Positions 16,651 to 25,540 of a DNA stretch of 64,000 bases are shown here, piece after piece. The notes beneath the pieces were generated by a model. It saw nothing but the letters and a program-made list of their open reading frames with translations. It did not search any database and was not told the origin of the DNA. The stretch comes from Clostridia bacterium (GTDB lineage: Bacteria; Bacillota; Clostridia; UBA1381): assembly GCA_900756545.1 (NCBI GenBank), contig CAAEKO010000003.1, forward strand, positions 12,838-76,837, in the 5' to 3' direction. The number at the start of each line of letters is the position of its first letter. The stretch's first letter is position 1. A program made the translations under genes and the position numbers.

Positions 16651-19110
16651 TTGAAAGAAAAAATAGAGGTTACAGGGATGACCTGCAGCGCCTGCTCCGC
16701 CCATGTAGAAAAGTGTGTGGCTGCTGTCCCCGGCGTTTTGTCTGTAAGTGTCAGCCTTTTGCAGAATGCTATGCAGGTGGAATATGATGAAAATAAAACC
16801 TCGCAGGCGCGGATTGCTGATGCTGTCCGCAAGGCTGGCTACGACGTTAGACTAAGGACCGGAGAACAAGCGGGAAATAAGCCGGTAAACGGTGAGATTG
16901 CAGAAATGAAAAGCCGGCTTATTATTTCAGTCACATTTCTGATCCTACTGATGTATGTTTCCATGGGGCATATGATGGGGATTCCGCTGCCAGCATTTCT
17001 GGAGGGGGCGGAAAACAGCGGTGCATTTGCATTTACACAATTTTTGCTGACTCTGCCGATCCTGTATATGAACCGTGCTTATTTTACAAATGGTTTTAAA
17101 CGCTTGTTTCAGAGAGCGCCCAATATGGATACATTGATTGCATTGGGGGCAGGTGCGTCAGTCGTATATGGAATTTATGCAATTTACCGGATCATGTTCG
17201 GTCTGGGGCATGGCGACATGCATCTTGCCCATAGTTACATGATGGATTTATATTTTGAATCTGGGGGTATGATCCTGACACTGATTACAGTAGGTAAATT
17301 CCTAGAGGCACGCTCAAAAGGCAAAACTTCAGAGGCGATCACCAAGCTATTGAATCTTGCGCCAAAAACGGCCGCTGTCCTGCGGGACGGTGAGGAAGTA
17401 GAGATTTTGTCTAAGGATTTGGTTGCTGGTGATATTGTGATTGTCCGGGCCGGAGAGAGTATTCCGGTGGATGGCGTTGTTTTAGAGGGACGGTCCGCGG
17501 TGGATGAATCCGCCATCACCGGAGAGAGCATTCCAGCAGAGAAAAATCCGGGAGACACGGTGATCGGTGCGACGATCAATAAGTCTGGTTATTTTAAAAT
17601 GGAGGCCCAGCGGGTAGGTAATGATACGACGCTTTCCCAGATCATCAAGTTAGTAGAGGAGGCGGCATCCTCAAAAGCGCCGATTTCCAAACTTGCGGAT
17701 AAGGTCAGCGGGATTTTTGTTCCAATCGTCATTACCATTGCGGTGCTATCCGCCGCGGTATGGCTGGTCACAGGGCATACGGTTTCCTTTGCGCTTTCCA
17801 TTGGTATTGCGGTTCTGGTCATATCATGCCCATGCGCCCTGGGGCTGGCAACGCCCACCGCCATCATGGTGGGTACAGGCCGGGGCGCGGGAATGGGAAT
17901 CCTGATAAAATCGGCGGAAAGCCTGGAAATCGCCCATGAGGTGAAAACAGTTGTTCTGGATAAGACTGGGACGGTGACCATGGGTAAGCCGCAAATTACA
18001 GATATTATACCGAATGAAATGCCGGAGGATATGCTCTTAGAGCTTGCGGCATCAATTGAAAAGCCGTCGGAGCATCCGCTGGCTTCTGCAATCTTGGAAC
18101 GCGCAAAAAGTATACAGGAAGTTACAGACTTTCAGCAGATTCAGGGGCGCGGTCTGGAAGCAAAGCTGAATGACCGGCAGATTTTGGCGGGCAATCTGAA
18201 AATGATGCAGGATTACGGCGTGGATACGCTTGCATTTTCAAAAACGGCAGATAAATTATCAGCGGAGGGAAAAACACCGCTATATTTCGCGCGGGAGGGA
18301 AGACTGGCTGGGATCATTGCTGTGGCTGACGTTGTGAAGCCGACGTCAAAGGAAGCAATCGAGGGCTTTCACAATATGGGGATTCAGGTTGTAATGCTGA
18401 CTGGGGATAATCGGAAAACCGCAGAAGCTATTCAGAAACAACTGGGAATTGAAAAGGTCATTGCCGAGGTACTGCCCCAAGACAAGGAGGCGGAGATCCG
18501 CCGGATACAGGAAAACGGGGGGAAAGTCGCCATGATCGGCGACGGCATCAATGACGCGCCTGCACTGGTCCGGGCGGACGTGGGAATCGCAATTGGCGCG
18601 GGAACTGATGTGGCTATTGAGTCGGCAGACATCGTACTGATGAAAAGCGACTTGAAAGACGCGGTGAATGCCATCGCCCTCAGCCGGGCGGTGATTCGGA
18701 ATATCAAAGAAAATCTGTTTTGGGCATTCTTCTATAATGTGATCGGTATTCCCATTGCCGCAGGTGTGCTGTACCCGGCATTTACGCTGAAACTAAACCC
18801 AATGATTGGCGCGGCGGCCATGAGCTTCAGCTCGGTATTCGTGGTGTCCAACGCGTTGCGGTTGAGATTATTTAAACCAAAATGGACAAAGGAGAGAAAA
18901 GTTATGACAAAGACAATTCAAATTGAAGGGATGTCTTGTTCCCATTGCTCCGGCCGTGTGGAAAAGGCATTGAACAGTATTGATGGCGTATCCGCCACAG
19001 TGGACTTAGAGGGGAAGAAGGCTAATGTACAGATATCTGGCAATGTCAGTGAGGCAGTGTTGAAGTCCGCCGTTGAGGATGCAGGTTACGAGGTTGTAGC
19101 AATCCAGTGA
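16651..19110 (+). CDS. copA: Copper-exporting P1B-type ATPase with N- and C-terminal metal-binding domains
   Basis: 819 residues from TTG 16651, with AAGAAGG about ten bases upstream. An N-terminal heavy-metal-associated (HMA) domain has GMTCSAC (Cys12, Cys15). Membrane helices and the actuator TGES follow, then the Cys-Pro-Cys site (393-395) that places it in the Cu+ P1B-1 group, the phosphorylated Asp437 in DKTGT, and the GDGINDAPAL hinge. A second HMA domain is fused at the C-terminus from residue 752 (GMSCSHC, Cys763 and Cys766); in many Firmicutes this sequence is the separate chaperone CopZ. It exports Cu+ from the cytoplasm. A terminator follows the stop. Confidence 0.95.
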   Translation: MKEKIEVTGMTCSACSAHVEKCVAAVPGVLSVSVSLLQNAMQVEYDENKTSQARIADAVRKAGYDVRLRTGEQAGNKPVNGEIAEMKSRLIISVTFLILLMYVSMGHMMGIPLPAFLEGAENSGAFAFTQFLLTLPILYMNRAYFTNGFKRLFQRAPNMDTLIALGAGASVVYGIYAIYRIMFGLGHGDMHLAHSYMMDLYFESGGMILTLITVGKFLEARSKGKTSEAITKLLNLAPKTAAVLRDGEEVEILSKDLVAGDIVIVRAGESIPVDGVVLEGRSAVDESAITGESIPAEKNPGDTVIGATINKSGYFKMEAQRVGNDTTLSQIIKLVEEAASSKAPISKLADKVSGIFVPIVITIAVLSAAVWLVTGHTVSFALSIGIAVLVISCPCALGLATPTAIMVGTGRGAGMGILIKSAESLEIAHEVKTVVLDKTGTVTMGKPQITDIIPNEMPEDMLLELAASIEKPSEHPLASAILERAKSIQEVTDFQQIQGRGLEAKLNDRQILAGNLKMMQDYGVDTLAFSKTADKLSAEGKTPLYFAREGRLAGIIAVADVVKPTSKEAIEGFHNMGIQVVMLTGDNRKTAEAIQKQLGIEKVIAEVLPQDKEAEIRRIQENGGKVAMIGDGINDAPALVRADVGIAIGAGTDVAIESADIVLMKSDLKDAVNAIALSRAVIRNIKENLFWAFFYNVIGIPIAAGVLYPAFTLKLNPMIGAAAMSFSSVFVVSNALRLRLFKPKWTKERKVMTKTIQIEGMSCSHCSGRVEKALNSIDGVSATVDLEGKKANVQISGNVSEAVLKSAVEDAGYEVVAIQ
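18904..19110 (+). CDS. Possible CopZ-like copper chaperone made from an internal start within copA
   Basis: An ATG at 18904, in frame with copA, is preceded by AAAGGAG at 18888-18894 with nine bases spacing, as good as any ribosome binding site in the window. Initiation there would give a complete 68-residue HMA domain (MTKTIQIEGMSCSHC...) of normal CopZ length. The sequence shows the signal; that it is used is inference. Alternatives are a recent gene fusion that kept the old start site, or no internal initiation. Confidence 0.5.
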   Translation: MTKTIQIEGMSCSHCSGRVEKALNSIDGVSATVDLEGKKANVQISGNVSEAVLKSAVEDAGYEVVAIQ

Positions 19111-19123
19111 GGATAGAGCCGGA

Positions 19124-19141
19124 GGCCCGGACTGCCGGGCC
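19124..19141 (+). terminator. Terminator after copA
   Basis: GGCCCGG-ACTG-CCGGGCC followed by TTTG, 13 bases after the copA stop. The stem is strong but the T run is short. Confidence 0.65.
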
Positions 19142-19168
19142 TTTGTAATCATCAAAAGGAGCGAGAGT

Positions 19169-19420
19169 ATGGCTAAATTTACATATACCCCGCATGGGGT
19201 CTGTTCAGCGAAAATAGACTTTGAAATAGAGGCAGGCAAGGTGAAAAATGTGGCCTTTACCCGGGGCTGCAATGGCAATACCCAGGGGATATCCAAGCTT
19301 GTGGAGGGTATGGAGGTCAAGGAAGTAATTCGGCGGTTGAAGGGAACCGACTGCGGCGGACGGGGAACATCCTGCCCTGACCAGCTTGCCCGGGCGCTGG
19401 AGCTCAGCCTGGAAAAATAA
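19169..19420 (+). CDS. TSCPD domain protein (TIGR03905-like)
   Basis: 83 residues, ATG 19169 with AAAGGAGCGAG upstream. The protein carries the literal Thr-Ser-Cys-Pro-Asp motif at 67-71, plus conserved Cys12, Cys34 and Cys62 and the GCNGNTQGI segment. Its length matches stand-alone TSCPD proteins common in Clostridia. The domain is also found at the end of some class II ribonucleotide reductases; the stand-alone form has no settled function. It lies between copA and a GerMN gene with no clear functional link. Confidence 0.88.
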   Translation: MAKFTYTPHGVCSAKIDFEIEAGKVKNVAFTRGCNGNTQGISKLVEGMEVKEVIRRLKGTDCGGRGTSCPDQLARALELSLEK

Positions 19421-19421
19421 T

Positions 19422-19453
19422 TGGAATAATTTGATAATACGCCTCATATAATA
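19422..19453 (+). promoter_or_regulatory. Possible sporulation-sigma promoter before the GerMN gene
   Basis: TGGAATA (19422-19428), 16 bases, CATATAATA (19445-19453). This resembles sigma-G/sigma-E type promoters (GnATA near -35, CATA..TA near -10), and no good vegetative pair is seen here. The target gene is of a sporulation-associated family, which supports it. Only a consensus match by eye. Confidence 0.35.
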
Positions 19454-19488
19454 ATAATAGACTTTATTTTTATGTGAGGTATTTTTTT

Positions 19489-19989
19489 ATGCGAAAGACA
19501 ACGATTCTGATTATACTGCTGGTTCTATTTGCAGTGGCGGTCAGCAGTAAGACAAGCCTGCAGACTGCAAAAACGGGAAATCCAAACGCGGAGCTTTACT
19601 TTGTGGACAGCGGCATGCTGCGGCTGGTGAAAGAAGAGTTTAAGGTGGGACATGTGTCAAGGCAAAAAGCCGCAGAAAAAGTTATAAAGGAACTGATACG
19701 CGGTAGGGATGACAACACAAAAATTCTGCGGCTGATCCCGAATATCAAAAGGGGAATGACTGTCAAGGTCAAGAATAATACGGCTACAGTAAACTTGACA
19801 AAGGAATTTATAGAAAACCACTCTGATGAGCGGCAGCATGAGATTCTGACTGTATACGCCATTGTCAATTCCCTAACGTCTATAGATGGGATTGATAATG
19901 TGAAATTTACCATTGAAGGCGAACAGGAAAAACGGTTTAAGGGTTTCATTGATATGCGGGAAACATTTATCCCAGATTATTTTATTTAG
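19489..19989 (+). CDS. GerMN-domain protein, membrane-anchored or secreted
   Basis: 166 residues from ATG 19489; a GTGAGG sequence ten bases upstream serves as ribosome binding site, so the GTG at 19474 is not used as start. A hydrophobic N-terminal segment (about 3-22) is a signal peptide or anchor. The rest matches the GerMN domain seen in sporulation and germination proteins such as GerM: AELYFVDSG, an RLIPNIKRG-like turn, VNLTKEFIENH, and ILTVYAIVNSLTSIDGIDNVKFTIEGE. Such proteins act outside the membrane in peptidoglycan or forespore engulfment contexts. Confidence 0.85.
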   Translation: MRKTTILIILLVLFAVAVSSKTSLQTAKTGNPNAELYFVDSGMLRLVKEEFKVGHVSRQKAAEKVIKELIRGRDDNTKILRLIPNIKRGMTVKVKNNTATVNLTKEFIENHSDERQHEILTVYAIVNSLTSIDGIDNVKFTIEGEQEKRFKGFIDMRETFIPDYFI

Positions 19990-19991
19990 GC

Positions 19992-20020
19992 TTGCATTTA
20001 ACACTTTTTTCTGATAAGAT
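19992..20020 (+). promoter_or_regulatory. Promoter of galM
   Basis: TTGCAT (19992-19997), 17 bp, TAAGAT (20015-20020), about 30 bases before the ATG. Confidence 0.6.
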
Positions 20021-20049
20021 AATCAAAAAAATGAAAGGCGTGTGTTTGC

Positions 20050-21090
20050 ATGGGAATAACAAAAGAAAAATATGGGACAACACCTAGAGGAGAAATTGTT
20101 TATCAATATAAAATTGATAACGGGAACGGCCTGCGGGCGTACATATTGAACTACGGCGGTATCATAACTAATTTGTTTGTAAAGGACAGAACAGGCAAAG
20201 AGGTGGATGTTGTTCTGGGCTGGGATAAACTGGAGGACTATCAGACCCGGGGCGGGTATCTCGGGGCAGCGGTGGGCCGGAACGCTAACCGCGTTGCTGG
20301 CGCGGAATTTATGCTTAACGGCAAAAAGTGCGTTTTGGCAAAAAATGACGGGGGTAATAATCTGCACGGCGGAAATGCAGGCTTCAACAGTAAGGTCTGG
20401 GATGTAGAAGAAGGAGAGAACGCACTGATCATGCGTCTGAATTCTCCGAATGGGGAAGAGGGTTTTCCAGGTGCGGCGCAGGTCACTATGACGTATACGC
20501 TGACGCCGGAAAACGGATTTTTGATCCATTATGAGGCTGCAGCGGATCAGGATACGGTATTTAATATGACCAATCACAGCTACTTCAATCTGGGCGGCCA
20601 TGCCAGTGGAGATGCCGGTAAGCTTGTCCTTCAAATGAACAGCTCATTTTATACACCGAATACGAACGACTGCTATCCGGACGGAGAGGTGCTTTCCGTT
20701 ACTGGTACGCCTTTTGACTTTCGTGCGCCAAAGCCCTTGGGGCAGGACTGGAGCGCGGATTTTGACCAGATTCAGAAATTTGGCGGTTATGACCACAACT
20801 TTGTAATAGATGGACGGGGATTCCGGCGGGCTGCAATTTTATCCTGCCCGGAAAATGGGATTACCATGGATGTATTTACAGATTTGCCCGGCATACAGGT
20901 TTATACTGGGAATATGTTTGATGAAAAATCACCGGGTAAAGGAAACGCCACATACCACAAGCATGAATCGATTTGCCTGGAAACACAGTATTTCCCGAAT
21001 GCGGTCAATTATGCACAGTTCCCGGCGCCGATTTTCCGGGCCGGTGAAAAGTATGATTCACAGACCGAATACAGATTTTCTATAAAATAG
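20050..21090 (+). CDS. galM: Aldose 1-epimerase
   Basis: 346 residues, ATG 20050, GAAAGGCG upstream. It interconverts alpha and beta anomers of galactose or glucose in the cytoplasm. Seen motifs are GRNANR at about 77-81, NNLHGG with His106, TNHSYFNLGG with His176 (the general acid in characterised mutarotases) and LETQYFPNAVN near the C-terminus with the catalytic Glu. Length is normal for the family. It stands alone with its own promoter and terminator; no gal operon genes are adjacent. Confidence 0.95.
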   Translation: MGITKEKYGTTPRGEIVYQYKIDNGNGLRAYILNYGGIITNLFVKDRTGKEVDVVLGWDKLEDYQTRGGYLGAAVGRNANRVAGAEFMLNGKKCVLAKNDGGNNLHGGNAGFNSKVWDVEEGENALIMRLNSPNGEEGFPGAAQVTMTYTLTPENGFLIHYEAAADQDTVFNMTNHSYFNLGGHASGDAGKLVLQMNSSFYTPNTNDCYPDGEVLSVTGTPFDFRAPKPLGQDWSADFDQIQKFGGYDHNFVIDGRGFRRAAILSCPENGITMDVFTDLPGIQVYTGNMFDEKSPGKGNATYHKHESICLETQYFPNAVNYAQFPAPIFRAGEKYDSQTEYRFSIK

Positions 21091-21111
21091 GGATATGCGT
21101 AAAATAAAAAG

Positions 21112-21149
21112 CTGATGGCAGAACAAAAATATCTGTCACCAGTTTTTTT
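21112..21149. terminator. Bidirectional terminator between galM and the flavoprotein gene
   Basis: An 11-bp imperfect stem (CTGATGGCAGA / TCTGTCACCAG) with T7 on the + strand and an A-run on the other side (TTTTT on the - strand). It serves two convergent genes. Confidence 0.75.
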
Positions 21150-21165
21150 GAAGCTTCCTTTTGAG

Positions 21166-21627
21166 TTATGCTTTTATTTTCTTCTGCTTTCCGGTTACCG
21201 CATCTATGTCAATCCGTACGATCCCTGTGCGGTCAATGCTTCTCTGGATCGCGTTATTAAAATCAGACATATTGTCCGGCGTATATTTTTCGCAGATTAG
21301 CCGGAGCGCTTGGATTTTCTCTGCCGTGTCTGTAATAAAACGGGCTGTACCAAAAGCCACTGCTGAGGCAAATTCAATGGTAAACTTACCCTCCACAGGA
21401 CGCATATGGCTGACTGCGCTAATGCAGACGCGCGGCTGGGCCAACAGCAGATTGTTTTTCAGTCCTTCCAGAGCACAATGGAAATACAGGCTGTCCCCGG
21501 TCCGGGCGGGAGAAATGGGGATGCAGTAAGGCAGTCCTTTGTCCGTCATGGACAGTGTGGCATAAGGCGCGTTGTCCAGAACGCCGTAAGCAAAATCTTT
21601 ATTCATTTCTCTGTCTTTTCTTCGCAT
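21166..21627 (-). CDS. Pyridoxamine 5'-phosphate oxidase-like flavoprotein (NimA-type)
   Basis: 153 residues beginning MRRKDREM, the typical start of NimA-like split-barrel FMN proteins. Other recognisable parts are APYATLSMTDKGLPYCIPI, SLYFHCALEG and VAFGTARFI. Family members bind FMN; some reduce nitroimidazoles, many have unknown substrates. The start overlaps the end of the MATE exporter gene by 25 bases, so the two are translationally coupled. A second Met (codon 8) is possible but the longer start matches the family. Confidence 0.85.
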   Translation of the reverse strand: MRRKDREMNKDFAYGVLDNAPYATLSMTDKGLPYCIPISPARTGDSLYFHCALEGLKNNLLLAQPRVCISAVSHMRPVEGKFTIEFASAVAFGTARFITDTAEKIQALRLICEKYTPDNMSDFNNAIQRSIDRTGIVRIDIDAVTGKQKKIKA

Positions 21628-23000
21628 AGTTTTGCTCCTTTCTGTTTTTCTAGGCTGGCGGAAAGCTCACGCCAGACCGTCGTCAGCATGGTAATAAAAC
21701 AGGCTGCCCCGCCGATAAAATTGGAGATGGGTTCTGCCAGGAATACACCGTCCGTGCCCAGCCCCGCCAGGCGAGGAAGGAAAACCGTCAGCGGAACAAC
21801 AATAACAGCCTTTCTCAGCAAAGAGAAAAACACAGCCTGCCGAGACTTGCCCAAGGCCACAAATACAGATTGTCCCGCGAATTGCAGAGACATCATAAAA
21901 AAGCCGAAAAAGTAAATATGGATTGCACGTACGCCGGCAGAGATAATTTGAGCGTCACCGTTGAAAACGGTGATGAAAAAATGGGGAAACAGGGTCAGCA
22001 GTCCCCAGGCGGCCAGCGTGTATAGGATACAGAATACAGAGGTGAATTTGATCGAAGTCTGTACACGCCGATATTCTCCCGCGCCATAGTTATACCCCAT
22101 CACTGGCTGTGCGCCGTTCGTGAGTCCCATAACGGGCATGGTGAACACCTCGCGGATAGAATTGATGATGGTCATGACGCCGATGTAAATATCGCCGCCC
22201 CACTTAGCCAGCGTGGCGTTGCAAACAATTTGTACAGTGCTGTTGGTCACGGCCATGACAAAGCCGGAGAACCCCAGTCCGCTGATCTTGCCCACAAGTC
22301 TGCCGTTCAGCCGGAAATTGGCTGGTTTCAGCTTTAGGATGGCTCTTTTTCCAGTAAGGAAACGAAGCACCCATCCGGCAGACAAAGCCTGAGAGAGAAC
22401 CGTAGCTGCCGCCGCGCCCCGGACGCCCATATCTAAACCGAAAATGAAAACTGGGTCTAAAATAATATTGGCAACCGCGCCAATCAGGACGCTGGCCATT
22501 CCTGTGCTTGCAAAGCCTTGGGCGTTAATAAAGCTGTTCATTCCCAGACCAGTCATGACGAAGACCGTACCCGCAAGATAAATAGATAAATATCCGTCCG
22601 CATGAGGAAAAGTAGATGGACTGGCTCCGAACAGGTACAAAAGCGGATGCTTGAAAATATAGCCGGCTGCCGTGATAATCAGGCTGGATACAATAAGCAG
22701 GCAGAATGAATTTCCCATTATACGCTCCGCTTTACTGTTATCGCCGCGGCCCCGGGCAATGGAACACAGGGGCGCGCCGCCCATACCGAACAGATTGGCA
22801 AAGGCAATAACAATGGTGATGACAGGCAGGGTCAGGCCGAGGCCAGTGAGGGCTGATGCAGAATCTGTTGGCAGACGGCCAATATACACCCTATCCACAA
22901 TGTTATATAATACGTTCACCAGTTGGGCAAGCGTCATGGGAAGCGCCATATTTAAAATATTCTTAATGACATTACCTTTGGAAAAATCGTTTTTAGCCAT
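21603..23000 (-). CDS. MATE-family multidrug/cation efflux transporter
   Basis: 465 residues, ATG at 23000 after AAAGGAT. About twelve hydrophobic helices in two halves, with MATE hallmarks: NMALPMTLAQLVNVLYNIVD, GMGGAPLCSIARGRGD, NAQGFASTGMASVLIGAVANIILDPVFIFG, MGLTNGAQPVMGYNYGAG. MATE proteins export drugs or metabolites using Na+ or H+ gradients. It heads a two-gene operon with the NimA-like flavoprotein, a plausible detoxification pair. Substrate not predictable. Confidence 0.93.
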   Translation of the reverse strand: MAKNDFSKGNVIKNILNMALPMTLAQLVNVLYNIVDRVYIGRLPTDSASALTGLGLTLPVITIVIAFANLFGMGGAPLCSIARGRGDNSKAERIMGNSFCLLIVSSLIITAAGYIFKHPLLYLFGASPSTFPHADGYLSIYLAGTVFVMTGLGMNSFINAQGFASTGMASVLIGAVANIILDPVFIFGLDMGVRGAAAATVLSQALSAGWVLRFLTGKRAILKLKPANFRLNGRLVGKISGLGFSGFVMAVTNSTVQIVCNATLAKWGGDIYIGVMTIINSIREVFTMPVMGLTNGAQPVMGYNYGAGEYRRVQTSIKFTSVFCILYTLAAWGLLTLFPHFFITVFNGDAQIISAGVRAIHIYFFGFFMMSLQFAGQSVFVALGKSRQAVFFSLLRKAVIVVPLTVFLPRLAGLGTDGVFLAEPISNFIGGAACFITMLTTVWRELSASLEKQKGAKLCEEKTEK

Positions 23001-23024
23001 AATTCTGATCCTTTCTGTTCATTC

Positions 23025-23053
23025 AGTATACCACAAACGGAAGGTATTTCCAA
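23025..23053 (-). promoter_or_regulatory. Promoter of the MATE operon
   Basis: On the - strand: TTGGAA (23048-23053), 17 bp, TATACT (23025-23030), 25 bases before the start codon. Confidence 0.65.
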
Positions 23054-23096
23054 CCTGTTTTCATAAAATTCAGCGGTTTTGCACAAAGCAATAGGG

Positions 23097-23125
23097 TTGC
23101 AATTTCTTTCTTTTTGCGGTAAAAT
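23097..23125 (+). promoter_or_regulatory. Promoter of the amidohydrolase gene
   Basis: TTGCAA (23097-23102), 17 bp, TAAAAT (23120-23125), 28 bases before the ATG. Confidence 0.65.
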
Positions 23126-23152
23126 ATAGGATAGCGTAAAGGAGAGAGCATT

Positions 23153-23965
23153 ATGGTCATAGATTTTCATACCCACGCGTTTCCAGATAAGATTGCGGCG
23201 CGGACAATTTCTATTTTAGAGGAAAATACCCTGCGGATAGAAGGCAAAAAGAGTCAGGCAGTCCGTACGGGCGATGTTGTAGGCCTGCGGGAGCTGATGG
23301 CGCGGGATGGGGTAGACATGTCAGTAGTTTTACCTATCGCGACTACGGTTACCCAGTCTGGTTCTATCAACCGGTTTGCAGCGGAGATCAATGGCCGGAA
23401 CGGACTGATTTCCTTTGGCAGTGTACATCCCTTGCAGGAGGATTGGGCAGAGGTATTGACGCAAGTTAAAGCGTCCGGACTGCCGGGAATCAAGCTCCAT
23501 CCTGAATATCAGAAAACTAATATTGACGCCCCGGAGTCTGTGCGTATTCTGCAAAGGTGTGCAGAACTGGATTTGACTGTTGTTTTACACACTGGCGCGG
23601 ATATTGGAATGCCGCCGCCGGTGCACTGCGCGCCAAAGCAGCTGAGAACGGCGCTGGAACAGGCGCCGGGAGCTAAAGTTGTGGCGGCGCATATGGGCGG
23701 CTGGCGTATGTGGGACGATGCGGAAAAATATCTGGTCGGAATGCCGCTGTATCTGGATACCAGCTTCAGTATTACCCAAATGGATCCTGTCCAGACCCGG
23801 AGGATCATTGAAAACCATGGTCCGGATAGGGTATTGTTTGGGACGGATTCTCCCTGGGAGGCGCCCCGGAATACATTGGCCGCATTGGATAGGCTGGGAT
23901 TGAAGCCAGAGGAAACGAAAAAAATACTGTACAAAAATGCAGTCAAATTGTTGAATTTACCGTAA
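23153..23965 (+). CDS. Amidohydrolase-superfamily metal-dependent hydrolase
   Basis: 270 residues, ATG 23153, AAAGGAGAG upstream. A TIM-barrel amidohydrolase of the amidohydrolase_2 (COG2159) type. Metal-binding and catalytic motifs appear in order: DFHTHAF (His6, His8), GIKLHPEY, VLHTGADIG, AAHMGGW and FGTDSPW with the conserved Asp. The family includes decarboxylases and hydrolases of small cyclic or aromatic substrates. Single-gene unit; the next gene has its own promoter. Substrate not predictable. Confidence 0.88.
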   Translation: MVIDFHTHAFPDKIAARTISILEENTLRIEGKKSQAVRTGDVVGLRELMARDGVDMSVVLPIATTVTQSGSINRFAAEINGRNGLISFGSVHPLQEDWAEVLTQVKASGLPGIKLHPEYQKTNIDAPESVRILQRCAELDLTVVLHTGADIGMPPPVHCAPKQLRTALEQAPGAKVVAAHMGGWRMWDDAEKYLVGMPLYLDTSFSITQMDPVQTRRIIENHGPDRVLFGTDSPWEAPRNTLAALDRLGLKPEETKKILYKNAVKLLNLP

Positions 23966-23970
23966 ATGAC

Positions 23971-23998
23971 TTGATTATACGCGGGAATCGTATATAAT
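23971..23998 (+). promoter_or_regulatory. Promoter of the mreB-fabZ-trmN6-rsmI operon
   Basis: TTGATT (23971-23976), 16 bp, TATAAT (23993-23998), 31 bases before the first ATG. It begins within six bases of the amidohydrolase stop. Confidence 0.7.
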
Positions 23999-24029
23999 TA
24001 TTATGTAGATTAGATTTGTTGAATGGAGA

Positions 24030-25079
24030 ATGAGAATGAATATTGGCGCAAATTTCGGAGGCCTGTTCTCGAAGGATATTGCAATCGACCTGGGCACAGC
24101 CACAACACTCCTGTATGTGCAGGGAGACGGGATCGTGCTGTATGAGCCTTCTGTAGCGGCGTATGATGTGGGCGATAAAAGTATTCAGGCCGTAGGGGAA
24201 GAGGCTTGGGCCATGATGGGGAAAAATCCGCAGGCACTGGCCGTAGAACGTCCCTTGTCAGGCGGCGTCATTACAGATATTTACCTGGCGGAAGAAATGC
24301 TCCGGCGATTTATTGCGAAAGTTTGTCAAAAAAGCCTGCTAAAGCCCCGGGTTATGGTTTGCGTACCAGCGGATATCACAGATGTAGAGGAACGCGCTGT
24401 GATCGAAGCCTGCCAGCAGGCTGGGGCCAGAAAGGTATATATTATTGAGGAACCGATCGCGGCCGCTATCGGAGCGGGCTGCGATATTTCCCTGGCCCGG
24501 GGGATGCTGATCGTGGATATTGGCGGCGGCACGACTGATGTGGCGGCAATTTCACTTGGCAAGGCGGTAATCAGCCGGTCCATTAAGACGGCTGGAGACG
24601 GATTTACACAGGCTGTGATTGATTATATGCAGAAAAGATACAGCTTAAACATTGGGGAACCTACGGCGGAGAAGATCAAGAAAGAAATTGGCTGTGTATT
24701 CCCGCGGGAGCGGATTGAGAGTATTTCGGTTTATGGGGCAGATACCCAGTCCGGCCTGCCTCGGAGCGCAGCTGTCAATTCTGATGAAATCCGGGAAGCC
24801 TTTGACGGCGTGGTAGGCGAGATCATCCAAGCTATCAAAGATACCCTAGAGGACACACCGCCGGAGCTCTTGAACGATATTTTAGAGGACGGTATTCTGC
24901 TGACTGGCGGCGGCGCAAAAATATATGGTCTGGACAAGCGTCTGCGTTTGGAAACCGGGATCAAGATTTTCCTGGCCCAGGATATGGACGCCTGTGTTAT
25001 CAAGGGTGCAGGAATCGCGCTGGAAAGCGTAGGCCGCCGGAATGTGGACGCGGCGCATACATACTACAAAACCATTTGA
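24030..25079 (+). CDS. mreB: MreB/Mbl-type actin homologue, cell-shape determinant
   Basis: 349 residues. Actin-fold nucleotide-binding motifs are present: DLGTATTLLYV near 18-28, DIGGGTTDVAAISLG near 165-180, GDGFTQAV, and LTGGGAKIYG near 290. It polymerises under the membrane and directs sidewall synthesis in rod-shaped cells. No mreC/mreD follow, so this could be an mbl- or mreBH-type paralog. It is the first gene of a tightly spaced operon with fabZ (9-base gap), trmN6 and rsmI, linking envelope and translation-related genes. Confidence 0.92.
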   Translation: MRMNIGANFGGLFSKDIAIDLGTATTLLYVQGDGIVLYEPSVAAYDVGDKSIQAVGEEAWAMMGKNPQALAVERPLSGGVITDIYLAEEMLRRFIAKVCQKSLLKPRVMVCVPADITDVEERAVIEACQQAGARKVYIIEEPIAAAIGAGCDISLARGMLIVDIGGGTTDVAAISLGKAVISRSIKTAGDGFTQAVIDYMQKRYSLNIGEPTAEKIKKEIGCVFPRERIESISVYGADTQSGLPRSAAVNSDEIREAFDGVVGEIIQAIKDTLEDTPPELLNDILEDGILLTGGGAKIYGLDKRLRLETGIKIFLAQDMDACVIKGAGIALESVGRRNVDAAHTYYKTI

Positions 25080-25088
25080 GAAAGGAAC

Positions 25089-25538
25089 ATGCATATGCTG
25101 AACAATATTGATATCCAGAAGATTTTACCGCACCGTTATCCCATCCTTTTGGTGGATAAGGTACTGGAGCTGGAGGAGGGCAAGCGGGCTGTTGGGATAA
25201 AAAATGTCACAGCCAACGAACCCTTTTTCCAGGGACATTTTCCGGGGAATCCCATTATGCCGGGAGTTTTGATTACGGAAAGTCTTGCCCAGCTTGGCTC
25301 GGTCATGCTATTATCCATGCCGGAAAATAAAGGAAAGCTGGGTGTTTTTACCGGTATCAATAATTTCAAATTCCGCCGGCAGGTGGCGCCGGGCGATACG
25401 CTGCGGTTAGAAACAGAACTGGTGATGTATCGTCATGGCATGGGTAAGGCGAATGTGAAAGCAACAGTAGATGGTCAGATCGCTGCGGCAGGTGAAATCA
25501 GCTTCGCAGTAGTGGATAATGCAGCGAACCAGGACTGA
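25089..25538 (+). CDS. fabZ: 3-hydroxyacyl-ACP dehydratase
   Basis: 149 residues (ATG 25089 or 25095; AAAGGAA upstream). Hot-dog fold dehydratase of type II fatty-acid synthesis. The catalytic pair is visible: His50 in [12 protein letters not shown] and Glu64 in ITESLAQ. It removes water from 3-hydroxyacyl-ACP to give trans-2-enoyl-ACP. Length is standard. It is separated from the other fatty-acid genes and sits in an mreB operon instead. Confidence 0.95.
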   Translation: MHMLNNIDIQKILPHRYPILLVDKVLELEEGKRAVGIKNVTANEPFFQGHFPGNPIMPGVLITESLAQLGSVMLLSMPENKGKLGVFTGINNFKFRRQVAPGDTLRLETELVMYRHGMGKANVKATVDGQIAAAGEISFAVVDNAANQD

Positions 25539-25540
25539 GG

